From the NCBI GenBank assembly GCA_006538405.1, contig BJKQ01000003.1, positions 558,001-622,000 of the forward strand: a DNA stretch of 64,000 nt. The letters run 5' to 3'. The position numbers and the translations under genes were made by a program. Source of the stretch: Hansfordia pulvinata (lineage: Eukaryota; Ascomycota; Sordariomycetes; Xylariales). Position 1 is the first letter of the stretch; each line of letters starts with the position of its first letter. Positions 39,219-51,712 of the stretch are shown piece after piece. The notes beneath the pieces were generated by a model. The model was not told where the DNA came from and searched no databases. It saw only the letters and a list, made by a program, of their open reading frames with translations.

Positions 39219-42200
39219 GTTTGGCGGGTTGCTCGCTGGCCCAGCCTGCTGCGCGGGCGGTGGTTTCCTTTCCCTTCCTCTTTTTCCTTCCCTTTTCCTC
39301 CTTCTTCCCGATCTGATTGACGTCGCTAGCTCTCTTGTTTGCTTTCGTCTTCTGTGTGTATCGGTGTCTGGGAGCTGTGGCAGTTTAGTGTTTTACGTGG
39401 TTCTTGATGTTGACATTAGGCGTGGGCGGGAGTGGGAACCTGCAGGGCAACAAGTCTTTACACCTCGCTAAGACGCATTTCGCCAGCCAGAAAGTTCGAG
39501 CGAAGATCCGGAGGGAGGGCAGCCGGGCGGGGGATCAGCTTGGTTTTTAGTTCTCTCTGACGGCGGCGGCGGCGAGCGGCAAGCGGCGAGCGGCGGCGGC
39601 GACATGGGCAATGCTTTCTCTGGGCTTGCCCAGCTATTTTGGAACGCTGCGGCTTTCGCCACATGCTGCTTTGCGATGTCGCCTCAGGCCGCCGCCGGGT
39701 CAGCGTGCAAGGGCCCTCCTGCCCACGGCGGGTGTACGAGTACCGCTGCGCAGACGGTCGGCCTCGCGAGAGACATGGACCAGATCCGGTACCCAGTACC
39801 TTTTTTCGCCGTCGCACCCCTTGGCGCTTGCCGACCTGGGGCTGGCCCTCCGAGGCCGTGACTGATTTGAGGCAAGTTGCCTGAACTCGCCGCCGTAGGA
39901 TCTGTCTGGGCCCACCGCTGGGGGGCGCGAGGGCAAATAGGGAGGGAGCGGGTCCGCAAGGGGAGCAGGCGCTCAATGTCTCTGTATGTGCGTGTGTGCG
40001 AGTGTGCGCGGACCGTGTCGTGTCGCTCGCTCTACCGCGTGGGGCCGATGTACGGCCATTCTTGAAGGTGTGGAGGACAGAGAAGACGTCCATACGGACA
40101 GTTTCTCGAAAGGTTTCAGTTGGTCCATTCTGCAGGCACAGAATGCCGCTGGCCCTCGCGGTCGCACCTTCCACATGTACTCGTCAGCGAAGTTGACGAA
40201 ATACAAATGAGGTACGAGTAGGTGCAATGGGCTGACCTACACCAGTCTTTGGCGAGTACTCGCCGCAAAATGTGTACTTATCTAAAGTAGGTATCTTGGA
40301 TGTGTCTCTGATGCTCCAAATCAGACCGACGCTACCTTACCTATACCTTAGGTACTGTAGCCAAGGTAGATCTAGGTACATACTACATAATCATGTGCCT
40401 TGCGTGGTCAGGTTAGACGACCGTCAGCAGATTACATTCTTCTGTGGCACAAAGTAAGCGTACGGCAACGGCGGTCGCCACCGCAATCCATTCACGATGG
40501 CGATGTACAGCATAAGTGCAACGGGTTTTTTTTTAGCGGGCATACCGTAACGTTAGCTGCTTAAAAGCCGTATACCAAGCTCATCAGTGGGTTAAACTTG
40601 GCAACCCCAGGCATTCATTAGTGTTGTGAAGGTCAGGACAGTAATTACGGCTAATACCAGGTAAGAAGAAGAAAGGGCTCCTGCTCTCTCACATGGAATT
40701 GCCCAATCGGCGGCAGCTAATGAAAAGTCCTGGGGATTAAAGACGAAATCCCGTGAGGCTCGGGGCCGCGCTCTCTCTGACTTGACTACGCCCGAGGAGG
40801 ATCGGCTGAACAAGGCAGCATTGCATTCCGTGACGGAAGGCCCAGCAATCATGCCCACATGGGCCATGAGAAATCGACGCCACCACCCCGATACGAGCGA
40901 GGACACGCGATCCTGTCAATACGTCAAGCAAGGGATCCGATTCCGAGCCCGGGAGCCGCCATTGTCGGCCACCGCCTCTCTTTCCAGCAGAGCGGGACGT
41001 CCACCACAGAGATCGCTTCGACGAGAAGGGCATCCGCCAAAGGAGGCAGCTCGGCCAGCACAGCACAGCATGGAGACCCCATGCTACTGATAACTGTAGG
41101 TCGGTAATAGCAACAAGAGTCATAATATGGCTATTGAAATCAAGTCGTGGAGCTGGAAAGTCGCACCCAAAGCTGCCCGTCCCGGGACATGATCGTTCGT
41201 CCAAGGTGCGGGCGCTTCCGTTGAAATCGGGACCGTCCAATCTGCACACGGCCGGTCCAGATCTATTGTTGGGAGGTGGAGGGGAGGGGGTTTGCTTGCT
41301 CTTGCTGGTACCCGCCGCGCTGGGATGCCCGCGTTTTATTTCCAGGCAGATCCTACCCGCCACCCGACGACGAGCACCATAACAGGTGGGCGAACCTTGA
41401 TAATCCCACCGTGTGCCCTGGCTTCGCTGACCACAGCCCCGCCAAAAAAGGCCCCTCGACAGTGCGACATCCCACCAAGGGGAGAACGGATGAACTCGGC
41501 CATTCTTATGCCCGCTCTGGACAGCGACTGCCTGGCCGAGCACCAGAGGCAACAGAAGCGGGATTCGTGCCGCGGTAGGTACTCGGAGTAGACGACTCTA
41601 CTCTTCTGACTATGACAGGTTAGGTACTCAGTCATAGCCTCCAGCCACGCGGGGATTGGTCTTCGCCTCCCCTTGCGACTGCGAAGACAGAGCTGGACAG
41701 CGCCAAGCAAGCGAGGCGAGGACCCCGTTTGCCAGCCCGCCTCTTCCGACCAGGTCTCCGAGCGTCCGCCAGCGCAGGAACCACCTTCTCCCTCCCACCC
41801 CCGAGAGTGGCCAGCAGGGGCTTGGCTTCAGGTGCTGTAGAGCCACGGAGTCCGTCCCGGGGCTGGCTGGACCTGAAGAGCCGATGCCTGCTTGCGGCCG
41901 TCTTCATTTGGCCTGCGGGATTGCAAGGGGAAGACAAGGGGAGTTCCGCTCAGCCCGCCATCGGCTTGGGCCCTGTGCAGGCCGTGGTATGCTGAGGCGA
42001 TCATGGTTGTCTTCTGACATGTCTGTGCCGACTGACCATGTTGTCGGGTCGCATGTCCGCTATGGGTTCGACAGCGTCGCCGCGCGGAGGGCAAATCCTC
42101 ATCTCAGAAGGGTCGGTTTGTGGCGAGTTGAATATCGGCCTTCTCCTTCTTTACATATTTCGCGAAAGAACGCGGCAAATTCGAGAAGCCTGCCGACAGG

Positions 42201-42978
42201 GCGGCAAATGGCTTCACTCACAAGCAGAGACGATCTTGCTCGACAATCTAGAACTGGCGCAGCCTCACCTTTGAGTCTCTTGCGACCGTTCGACGCGATA
42301 TTCAATACACAAGCGGCGCACCGAGTCTGCCCTGGTTCCTGAACCCTGGGCTGTACAATCAACGCGTCGCTTTCGGGCGAGTGATGAGGTCGACAGCCCG
42401 GCCGGAGAACTCTGAGGATTTCGCTTTTGGGGCAGAGAGCGCGTACGCAAGCGCCACATCAGGTGGCCATCCAGGTAACGCGGCAACCGCCCCTGAGATT
42501 CATGGATCGTGACAATAGACTGTGCGTGTTGCGGCGCGTGAAAGCCGAAGATCCCCTTGCCCTCTAAGAGACGGCTTTGGCTGTAGTATTGCTGCCCCTT
42601 TCGCGATCGGGAGAAGGCAAAAGACGATCATCGTCCAAGGACCCGCGCCCCCGATATGACGATGGTTGCCGATGATCTGGAAAGGCCCGATGTCCAGACG
42701 CGCTGCAGGGCGCTCAAAGCGTTGTTGGCCCGCAAGGTCTCGAGTCTCGGGCGATATGGCGATGCGGCATTGCTTGGGACAACGTCTCCTGGTCGTGAGC
42801 ACGGTACGGTACTTGGGTGGAAGATTCTATATCATTGGGAATCCTATGACTGTACACGAGCGCCTACGCTCCATGGCTGTGAAGCCCTCCACAGGTGGCC
42901 AGCCGGCTGGGCGTAGAGCACATACCAGACCTGGCTTCTTGTTTCTGTCGCAGATCGAGACGGAGCTGCTGGCCAAGC
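39219..42978. other. Intergenic region without supported genes
   Basis: About 3.8 kb. Contains TACGAGTA at 40213-40220, a dense cluster of TACCTTAGGTA-like words at 40330-40385 and a T run near 40527-40535. The longest open frames (40737-41552 minus, 41656-42342 plus) are unsupported by motifs or splice context. Confidence 0.45.
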
Positions 42979-43532
42979 TTAGTTGCTGCGAGCGCCCTCC
43001 TTGGATTCTCTCAGCTCGTCCATCCTCTTGACTCTCTTCTTGAACTCCTCGTACTGGCACTTCTCGTACCCGTGTCTCTCGTCCTATAGGTTTGGCACCA
43101 ATGCCACGGGTCAGTAAAGCTTGCTCATCATGCCGTTCTTTCGGGGGGCAAGGAGATCCCGTCCAGCGGACGCGCGGGAAGGGTTGTTTCCTACGCACAT
43201 TGCACTTCCAGGGAGGTAGTAGCTGTCGACTCGGCACCTGTTCAGGCCGATGAGAAGACCGGCGCAGCTGTCACGGTACGCCATGGGCAGCTGGGCATCG
43301 GACATCTCCTGCCTCGTGGCCTCTGTATTGGGAGAGCGTGGTTAGCCGATGTTGCCGCCAATTGGATGACCCGTACGGTTGCAGGTACGCCGAGGCGCTG
43401 CGCGCCGTGATATATGGATGAAGGCCACACGGCGCGAGGTCGAAGGGGGGCGGGCGCTGCCGTGCTGGGACCTAGCAAGGCGGGTTGGAGGGGTTATCGC
43501 ATACTGGGAGAAGCTTCCGTGGAGCCACCCAT
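42979..43532 (-). CDS. NADH:ubiquinone oxidoreductase subunit NDUFB7/B18 (complex I)
   Basis: Recovered from three small exons: 43505-43532 (MGGSTEASP), 43199-43322 and 42979-43083. The introns are 182 nt (GTATGC...GCTAACC...AATACAG) and 115 nt (GTGCGT...ACTGACC...CTATAG). The protein reads KATRQEMSDAQLPMAYRDSC, continues GLLIGLNRC, then WKCNDERHGYEKCQYEEF and ends ESKEGARSN; about 85 aa. Two CX9C pairs are visible: CAGLLIGLNRC and CNDERHGYEKC. This is the twin-CX9C design of this intermembrane-space accessory subunit of the complex I membrane arm. In exon 2 one C is missing at 43211-43213: CTCCCTGG is found where Leu-Pro-Trp needs four C. All splice sites and flanking frames are intact, so a consensus error is likely. 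Confidence 0.88.
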
Positions 43533-45808
43533 CTTGAAGGTTGTGATGTTGGCTTGGGAGTCGGGTGGCTGTGGTTGTGATTGCAAGCGGCGAAGGGCGT
43601 GGGAGTGCGGAGGTCGAACGAAGGACAGTCGGGGCGACGGCCTTGGTGATTGGGGGCAATGGGGTCGGCTGGTCGTCGTTCGCGGTCGACACGGGACTGA
43701 GGCGATTGCGATAATTTGGCCGGCAGCAGGCAATGGTCGACTCGGGGCCCAATTGAATTGCCCGGATCTCACTGGAAGTTCCGTTGTGTCGAAGTACCTT
43801 CTCGCAGTAGCTGCGCGGGAACGATACCGAGACCTTGCGCCAGCTGACGGCAGCTTCCAATGGCTGCTGCCAGGCTCAAATGCACCCAAAGTTCTCTGCC
43901 TCCAGTCAGGCCCACTTTATGCTGCTTGGTCCAATCGCGCTAAGGGAGACGTCAGCCTCGCTACTTGCAAGACCCCGCCGGAAGCTTCCAAAGGCGGGCT
44001 GGGGACGCTCTGCCTGACATCTCAGCTACCTACCTAGGTAATTTTCGTTGATGTGTCCAAAGGGTATCAATAGTATCACTTCACTGCTCTCCTTTCCTTG
44101 CTCAGTTATCTCATAGCCATCTGCCGGAAAATCCGTCATAGAAGCAGGTTGATGCTTTGGCTCAAGACACGGCCTGTGGCTTCCATCTTTTCAAGGCCGA
44201 TTCTGGAGCGCCGGCTTGATGAATCGTGATGGCTATTCGCGCTTCTCGAATTTTGAATACCCAATACAGAATTTCTAGGACTTCTGGACACCACTCTAAA
44301 TCGTTACACCGCAAAGCTCCGCCCATCTTGACCAGTTATATTTAAGACGTTGTGATTCTGGACATTGAGACTCCAAATGTTGAGGTAGCTCTCTTGCGGT
44401 TTTGGAGAAGGTCCGAACGTCATACTAAGCCCTCCTGTTATATCTCACGCTGTATCTCACGCCTTTAAAGACTCTAATCGAAGGCAGAGCGCGTGGACCT
44501 CCGCAACTACTCGATGCTCACAGCCACGGCGTCTCTGGAGAACCTGCAAGGCCGGTAGTATATATTCAAGAACCCTTTCGACAGCGTGGCGTCCGCGTTA
44601 ACTGTCCAGCGGCTGAACGTCGCGACGCACAATCTAACGAGCCTTGAGCCCGTTCCATCTCGACGTCGGAACAGTTCTCCGGCGACGAGGAGTCATACGA
44701 CCCAGTCGATTACGGCGTCCATCCACGCCGCCGCCGCCGCCGAGGAGCGCTGGACCCAACCAACAGCAGGGCGCGAGGCAGACGAGCAGGTCATGGGCCT
44801 CCCGCATTCTAGATCGTGGTGGGCTCGCGAAAAGAAGGCTAGCAACGCCATTCGGGATGCCCGCCAAGTCTAGCACGTGGGCGGTGGCAGGTTCGTCAAG
44901 CGCGTGGTCGTCAGCAAGTGCGGCGAGAGCGCCTCGGCTAAGCCGGTTCACACCCCTGACCCGTGGGCGTGTGATGCCGGCCAACGCACAATTTGATCTC
45001 CTCAACGCCAGCACTGTCACAACCAGAGCGAGTCTGCCATGTCCCGCTTTGGGTCTTCGCGGGTAGCCTGCTTTGATGACACTGGCCACTGTCAAGGCTC
45101 TACTCTCGTACAATGGTCTAGGACGGTTTCGATTTCCAGGACTCAATGAGCCCGACGAGACGGATGAAAGAAAGGGTGACTCGCCCCCATCTGCAGCTCG
45201 TGGCCTGAGTATCGCAGACGGCTCGCTCGGGTGCTACGTGGAGATAACCACTCACAACTGGCACACGTCGTGGAATCAGCGATGGGATTTCCTGGGCACC
45301 AGCGTCTCCTCTCTTGAGGTGGACCACGCACTGATTCGCGGACTGGCGGCGTGCTCTGAATGCGTCAATGGCCGGCCTTCCGACGCATCTCTAGACCCCC
45401 TGTGACCCTTCTTCGACAGCATGAAATGGCAGGTTCCTCTTCAGAAAAAAGGTCCACTAAACTGCTCTCAAGAAGGCTTATCCACGGCTCTACGTACAAG
45501 TCATCACTTTCGGCGACAAGTCGTCGCGATGAAGCGTTTTCGAGCGGCTCATCGGCCAAGTCGACTCGAATATGGCCTGGTCTGGGCGTTTCCGGACAAA
45601 CTCTGGAGCCTCTGTTTCCAAGATCTCGTATGAGGCCACGTATCATTCATCACATGGTGTCTTCAGGGCTCGACGATCGCGGGCGAAGCATCCTAGAGAC
45701 ACACGCTGGCGCGCGGCATACTTTTCGACCTTCATGTTCAGAACTTCCACGCGCCACAGAAGTCATTTCGGCGTTCCGCCTCTTCTCAGTGTCATGCCTG
45801 CGATTGAA

Positions 45809-45890
45809 GCAAGGCTCCTCTGAGCAAGGCTCCTCTGAGCAAGGCTCCTCTGAGCAAGGCTCCTCTGAGCAAGGCTCCTCTGAGCAAGGC
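45809..45890. repeat. 15-bp perfect minisatellite
   Basis: Five complete identical copies of GCAAGGCTCCTCTGA plus seven bases of a sixth. The period is a multiple of three, so it keeps frames open on both strands. Confidence 0.97.
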
Positions 45891-48637
45891 AGACGCTGAA
45901 ACCCCGCGGATTGTTTTTATGCCCCTCGAATCCCATTCCGTCCGCGCGGCTGACTCGGCAAGTCGCAGCTCCCGAAGGGGATTGATTATCTCGCCCACTG
46001 TCGGTATGGTGGCTCCCTGGACGCCGCCAGAAGTTCAAACACGCACCAATGCTCATTATCAAGTAACGCTGCTGCCCGGCGGGCACATCAGACGACTTTC
46101 GGAACAGCAGCTCCGGTCTTTAGCTGCGAAGTCTAAGGTTCGTTGTGTTGAGGTCTCGATGTAGCGATATGGCGGCTATGCTGTCTGGAGCCGGGCCACC
46201 TCTTTTCAAAAATAGTCCTGAGTGAGCTGGGCCCCGGTCAGGCCCTTGACTGGACTGGGCACGGCCATGAGAGTCCTTGCGTCGTCGGGGACACACCATC
46301 GATGCTTGTTTGAAGGCCTCTGGCGAGACAAAGAACCGGTGACCTTTCGTTGCTGACAGGTTCTGGGCATGACTCCGCGCTCTGCTGAGCCCTCTTCGCC
46401 GTTGGCCTGTGATGCGCTGGCGCCAGCTGCTTGTTGTCGAGCCAGTGCCAAGTTCCTGGCTGTGCAGGCTCAGCTGCGGCGCGCCATGGGGCGAGCTGGA
46501 GGTCCACGGAGCTGAACTTTACGGACCAGGGGGGTGGGATGATGCGCCCAGGCGCCCGGAGGATCGGCAAACAGCCCATTCGACGGCGCGCGCCATGCCT
46601 GGTGCTGAGCTCATTGTGCCCTGGCCATGCGGGATAGTACGCGTATCCGCAGATTGGCCTCTGTACGGTGGCCCTTGTTCAGAGCAGGGGATTTCTCGAA
46701 CCTGGGTCAAGAGATTGGTCAGTATTCCTGGTCACCTAGTGTAGGGAGAAAGATGGGCTGGCCTGCTGAGTCAGGCTGTCTGTACTCACGCGAGGACTCG
46801 TACGCGCGTGCCACAAGATCCCAGCCAGCGTCGGCCGCAGTCGTGCAGACGCTCCACACGCAACGAGACGGGGAGGGTGAGATTGCCGCACTGCCTACAA
46901 GTACAGACGGTGACGGAGTACCCGCAGCGGGGCCAAGAGTTCGGCACCGGAAGTCGTCGACGCGCAGACACGCCATTCATGATCCGAGCCGCCAGCAGCG
47001 CTCCCGAGCCGGCGTGGGAGTAGAATGGCGTCCATGGCAATGAAAAGTTCCAGCCGTTTATTTGGCGGAAACCGGAGGTTGCGGGCGCCGAGAATGCGAC
47101 GATTGATGATTGCCACATTAGGAGCAGTACGAGTACCTCGACTAGCAGCTACCTGTTAGAGAAGGCAGGTGCGAGGGCGACTACTCCTAGTTAGCCCCCT
47201 GATTCTCCATATCCATTGTATTCGAATTACCTCATCAGTCTGAACGGCCAGCGCGCTTGGGTAGGGCGCTGAGGGGGGCGCCACCTGCACGGCACCTAGA
47301 AACTCTGTCGCTGCAGGCCCAATCAGCGTCGCGACGATACGGCCACCACAGCTGCCCGGGTACGCCGGGCCATAAGGAGGTTGCGAGGTACGGCGCAAGT
47401 ACTCGCACAGATCCAACCGCATGAGGCTTAGGTCTAGGAGGGCGGCACTGGCAGGCGGTCGTCGTGCCCGGCGGCACAGCGGGTGAACTGCAGCCCCGTT
47501 GCCGAACGTTGGCCCCGGGGGCGCAACCATCAATCGTGGCGTCCAGTCTTACCGGGCCTGACCACGGGCATCCAGTATGCCCGACATGCCTGCCCACGTT
47601 GCCTGAGACAACTCGATGGGGTTGCCGAGCCCTGCCATCCCGACCTTATCCCCGAGGCCGCCTCGCGATCCACCGACTGCCTGTCCCACCCACCCTGTCG
47701 AGCCCGACTCACGAATGCCAGCGAAATGCCCGACTGATGTACGAGCAGCAGCAGCATCGCCGAATGTCGTTACTCGAGAACAAGTACTTTCCAGTGGCAG
47801 CAAGACATCATCACCACCACCACCATCACCATCATCGCCGTTCAGAGGGGATCCATTCCAATACCCGTACGAGCACACGGGCCCCGCGGTCTCGCTCGAC
47901 CACGCTTACGATACGGAGCGAGTATGCTTGCCTCATCAGGGCCTCAGCCACGATCCACCGGCTCTGCGGCCCCCAGGATTGGTTCTTTTACTACTCGTGG
48001 TTCATTAGTACGAGTACTGCTTGGCGGCTAGCCCCTCTCATCACATCAACCTTCCGCGGACCCCGACTTGCCAACAACTTGCGCTTGGCGGCCACGGCTC
48101 TCGCACGTACGAGAGCGTACCTACATAGAACCCCAGTCGGTGGGGATGGGTGGGATCGGTGTTGCACCGCAATCTCTGGCTCGGCCACTTTACGACTCCC
48201 CACGCTCCCTCACTCCCTCCAGCCATCACCCGCCACGAACAGCGTCTCGAATCGGCCCTAGCGGCCCCTAGACTGGCCGTGCCCGGGCTGATGCTCGTGA
48301 ATCGACAGCCCGAGTTTGCCTAGTTGGCCCGATTTCCGTCGCCGCCCACGCGACCCACGCTCTCAGCACCCGTATACTCGGGCCCCGCCGCAACTGGTCT
48401 GCCCAAGGTCGGTCAAACTGCTAGACCCGAGAAGTCGTCGCCTGGACGCTATCTGCCACCCATGTCTTCAGCCCTAAGTTAGGTAGCTGGGCCGCCTCGC
48501 TGCCTGGAATCGTCATCCCCTGCCCTGTCACGGACTGGCGATTCCTCCCAGGGCCTGGACGCGCATGTCCACCCAAGTTAGGGGATCCGTTCAGCTGAAA
48601 CCACACCCTTTGACGTGGTGTGCCGTCGCCTCGATGA

Positions 48638-48644
48638 TATAAAG
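48638..48644 (+). promoter_or_regulatory. Candidate TATA box of the P450 gene
   Basis: TATAAAG 90 nt upstream of the ATG at 48734, consistent with a short 5' UTR. Confidence 0.5.
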
Positions 48645-48733
48645 AGGCACTGTCCCCGACCCTCGCAGCGCATCCCGTCCCCCTTTCAACCGATCACCAC
48701 CACCACCCAGATTCCGCCCGCCATTCCACAACC

Positions 48734-50628
48734 ATGGCGTCCATCCAGACCCTGCTGGCCAATGGCCCGGCTTGGCTGCCCACTGCCGCCGTAGTGGCCG
48801 CCGTCGCCGCCACCGCCGTCTATGCCGTGTACCGGATGGCCCTGCCCACGCCCCTCGCCGGCATCCCCTACGACAAGGAGTCGGCCAACAGGTTCATGGG
48901 CGACATCCCCAACTTCACCAAGGAGCCCAGGATCCGAGACTTCTGGAAGAACCACGCCATCAAGTTCAACTCGCCCGTCGTTCAGTACTTCCAGGGTCCG
49001 TTCGCCAAGCCCGCCGTCGTTGTCGCCGATTTCCGCGAAACGGTCGACATCAACCTGAGGCGCGGTAAGAATATCATCAAGGGCAATTTGCAGCATGACG
49101 GCTGGCACGGCGTGCTGCCGCAACACTTTATTGGCAGTAAGTCCCTCCTCTAGTGCCCGGTTTGTCTTGCGCCACAACTCGTGTGGCATGCGTCAAATTG
49201 CGATGCTGATTACCAGCGCAGAGGAGGAGAAGGACCCCGAATACAAAGAAATCAAGAACCTGTCGAGGGACTTGATGACCCACAGCTTCTTGGAAGAGGT
49301 ATGTTTGAGAGGTTGCCTGGACGAGGATGATCGAGACTAACACTGCTCCAGGTATCCGCACCGGCTTCATACTACAAAGTGGTCAATTTCATGAACCTGT
49401 GGAAGCTCAAGGCCGGCCTCGCGAAAGGCAAGGCGTTCAACGCATTTGACGACCTGGCCAACCTGACCTTTGACATCATGATGGCCGCTGCACTGAACAT
49501 TGACAACGATGAGAGCGTCATTGTCAAGTACCACAAAGAAGTCGAAGCCAGCAATGGCTACACCCTCTCCCCCGACAACAGTGAGCTGGCCGAGTTCGTC
49601 AAGCCCGAGATGCATGCACTGTTGGACTGCCTCTACACGATTTGCAGTGCCGTCGGTGGCGCGTTCACCGTGCCTTCGCAGAAGCTCTACCACCTTTTCA
49701 ACAACCGCCGCGCCCCATGAAGAGAGCGTACAAAACCAAGGAGGAGTTTCTGGGCCGCTTCATCCAAGAGTCCAGCCAGCGTCTCGCTCAGGAAGGCCCC
49801 AACTTCGTACAGAAGTCGGCCGTCGACCACATGGTGGCCCGCGAGGCTCAGATAGCCAAGAAGGCCGGACGCGAGCCCCGCTTCGACGGTCTGCGCATCA
49901 ACGACAACCTGTTCGGCTACATTGTCGGCGGCCAGGACTCTACTCACAGCACCCTTTCGTTCATGGTCAAGTTCCTCGGCGAGGAGCAGGCCGTCCAGAA
50001 GAAGCTCCGCGGCATTATCCGCCAGGCCTACCCCGAGGCGTACGCCGCCAAGAGACCGCTCACGCTGCAGGAGATCACCCAGACGCACATCCCCTACCTG
50101 GAGGCGTTCATCGAGGAGGTGCTTCGCATGCAGAGCCCCGCAGTCGCTTCGATGAGGGAGAGCACGGAGGACATGATTGTGCTGGGTCACTTCATCCCCA
50201 AGGGGACGCCGATGGCCTTCACCTTCACGGGGCCCGGCTACTCGGTCCCCGGCTTCCAGGTCGACGAGTCGAAGCGCAGCGAGACGTCGCAGAAGCACGC
50301 CGACGACGGCCTCGGCGACTGGGCCCAGGGCACGTGGCCGGGCGAGGAGTTCCACCCGGAGCGCTGGCTCAAGCCGGACGCGCAGGACGCCTCCTCCGAA
50401 GTGTTTGACGGCAAGGCCGGGCCCATGCTGACCTTCGCCTCGGGCAACCGCGCCTGCTGGGGCAAGCGCCTCGCCTACTTAGAGCTCAAGATGATGACGA
50501 CGCTGTTCTTGTGGGACCTGGACTTCCAGAAGCTGCCCGCGTCGCTCCACGACTGGGACGTCTACGACGAGCTGTTCTCGAAGCCCTACACGTGCCGCGT
50601 CAAACTTGGCAACGCGTGGGACGTTTGA
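48734..50628 (+). CDS. Cytochrome P450 monooxygenase
   Basis: Exons 48734-49136, 49222-49298 and 49352-50628; introns 85 and 53 nt, the second with GACTAAC. About 585 aa. An N-terminal membrane anchor (WLPTAAVVAAVAATAVYAVY) is followed by LPTPLAGIPYDKES. The I-helix region reads YIVGGQDSTHSTLSF, the K-helix IEEVLRM (ExxR), the PERF-type motif FHPERWL, and the heme loop FASGNRACWGKRLAYLE with the Cys ligand. These fix the family: ER-bound oxygenase using NADPH-P450 reductase. Substrate unknown. The frame breaks at 49713-49716, where CCCC needs one more C to continue NNRRAPMKRAYKTKEEF; otherwise TGA at 49718 would remove I-helix, K-helix and heme loop. No other biosynthetic genes lie beside it, so it is not in an obvious cluster. 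Confidence 0.92.
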
Positions 50629-51712
50629 GGGGTGTGAGGAGTGAAGAGAAAGTTTCCAACCTGGCGGTAAGCGTTGCGCCATGGTGCGAGTCGCCGCGCG
50701 TGAGCATGAGGATCCGCGCGGACGGGAGCCGGGCTGTCGTTGGTGTGCGAAGCAGCCCAGTCGGAGAGATTCACTCGCCACTATTTTTGCTTGCATTGTC
50801 AATAGAGCGCTGTATTTACTGCCCATGGCCATGATTCGCACGATGTGATATTTGATGGTGATGATGATTAGCCAAGGGGTATCAACAGCCTGCTCCGGCC
50901 CTACTATGGAACTGACGCAAGGGAAGTAAAAGATGGGTTCGTGCATCAGTCATGGTGTGCGCGGGAAAGACGGGTAAGGACAAATATTTCAGAATTGGTA
51001 CATTACACATGATTGCTGACATGTTGTGCCTAGGATGCTGACAAGGGTATCTAGCGATATTTTCCATGCAACCTTTGGAGACAAAGCAGAGGGTAACGCC
51101 AGCAAGAAATGACTCCAAGCTCAAAACCCGAATAGAAATCAGTCATCACACACACACACACACACCCCTTATTTCCTCGCCACATACCGGTACCTGTTTA
51201 CCCCCATGTGCGGCCCAGTCCCAGCCAATCCCGCCAAAAAAAAGAGAAAAAGAAAAAAAAGAAAAAACTTGCGCCGACCCAGTTGAAGCTCCTTGCGGAG
51301 GAGAAAGGGAAGAGGGTCTCCCAGTGAGCCCGATCTATGTCCCGTTTTGTCTGTTGTTTTCGCCCTTTGCCCCGGCCATGTGCGTGCCCCGCTGAGGGGG
51401 GGGGGGTATCCAAGAGGAATGTCTTGATCTAGGTGTTTACCGTCCGTGTCCATGCCGACCGCGCGAAAAGGAGAAAAGGAGAAGGAGAAAAGAGAAAAAG
51501 AGGAAAAGGGGAGGGGAGAAAGTCGAAGAGAGGAGACAGCCAAAGAGAGGAGAAAGCCAAGGAGAGGAGAATGGGGAAATGAGCCACGCCACTGCATAGT
51601 CTGCGGCGGGGCGGAAGAGGGAGAAACCAGAGAAAAAGGGGGAGAGACACGGACAGCGAGGGACGGAAGAAGCAAGAGAGAGAAAGAGAGAGGGGGGCGG
51701 AAAAAAGCTCCC
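50629..51712. other. Convergent 3' intergenic region
   Basis: Between P450 (+) and the Zn2Cys6 gene (-). Contains an AC repeat near 51147-51166, an A-rich stretch at 51236-51268 and GA-rich sequence from 51465. No gene. Confidence 0.5.

Larger units (their letters stand above)
43533..48733. other. 5.2 kb intergenic region, possible gene relic, minisatellite
   Basis: Has a lower-GC patch at about 44040-44580, short overlapping open frames at 44586-45405 without a continuous gene, the 15-bp minisatellite at 45809-45890, His-codon-like CAC/CAT repeats near 47810-47835, and TACGAGTA at 47128-47135 and 48009-48016. A fragment such as LTVQRLNVATHNLTSLEP near 44600 looks protein-like, but stops and frame changes surround it. 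I cannot name a source. Confidence 0.4.

Noticed and set aside
39604..39865. Small plus-strand frames (about 85 codons) near 39600
   Set aside because: All three frames are open over the same stretch, with no conserved feature; typical of GC-rich non-coding DNA.
40737..41552. 271-codon minus-strand open frame
   Set aside because: No motif, signal or splice context; overlapping open frames on the other strand are equally long for this GC content.
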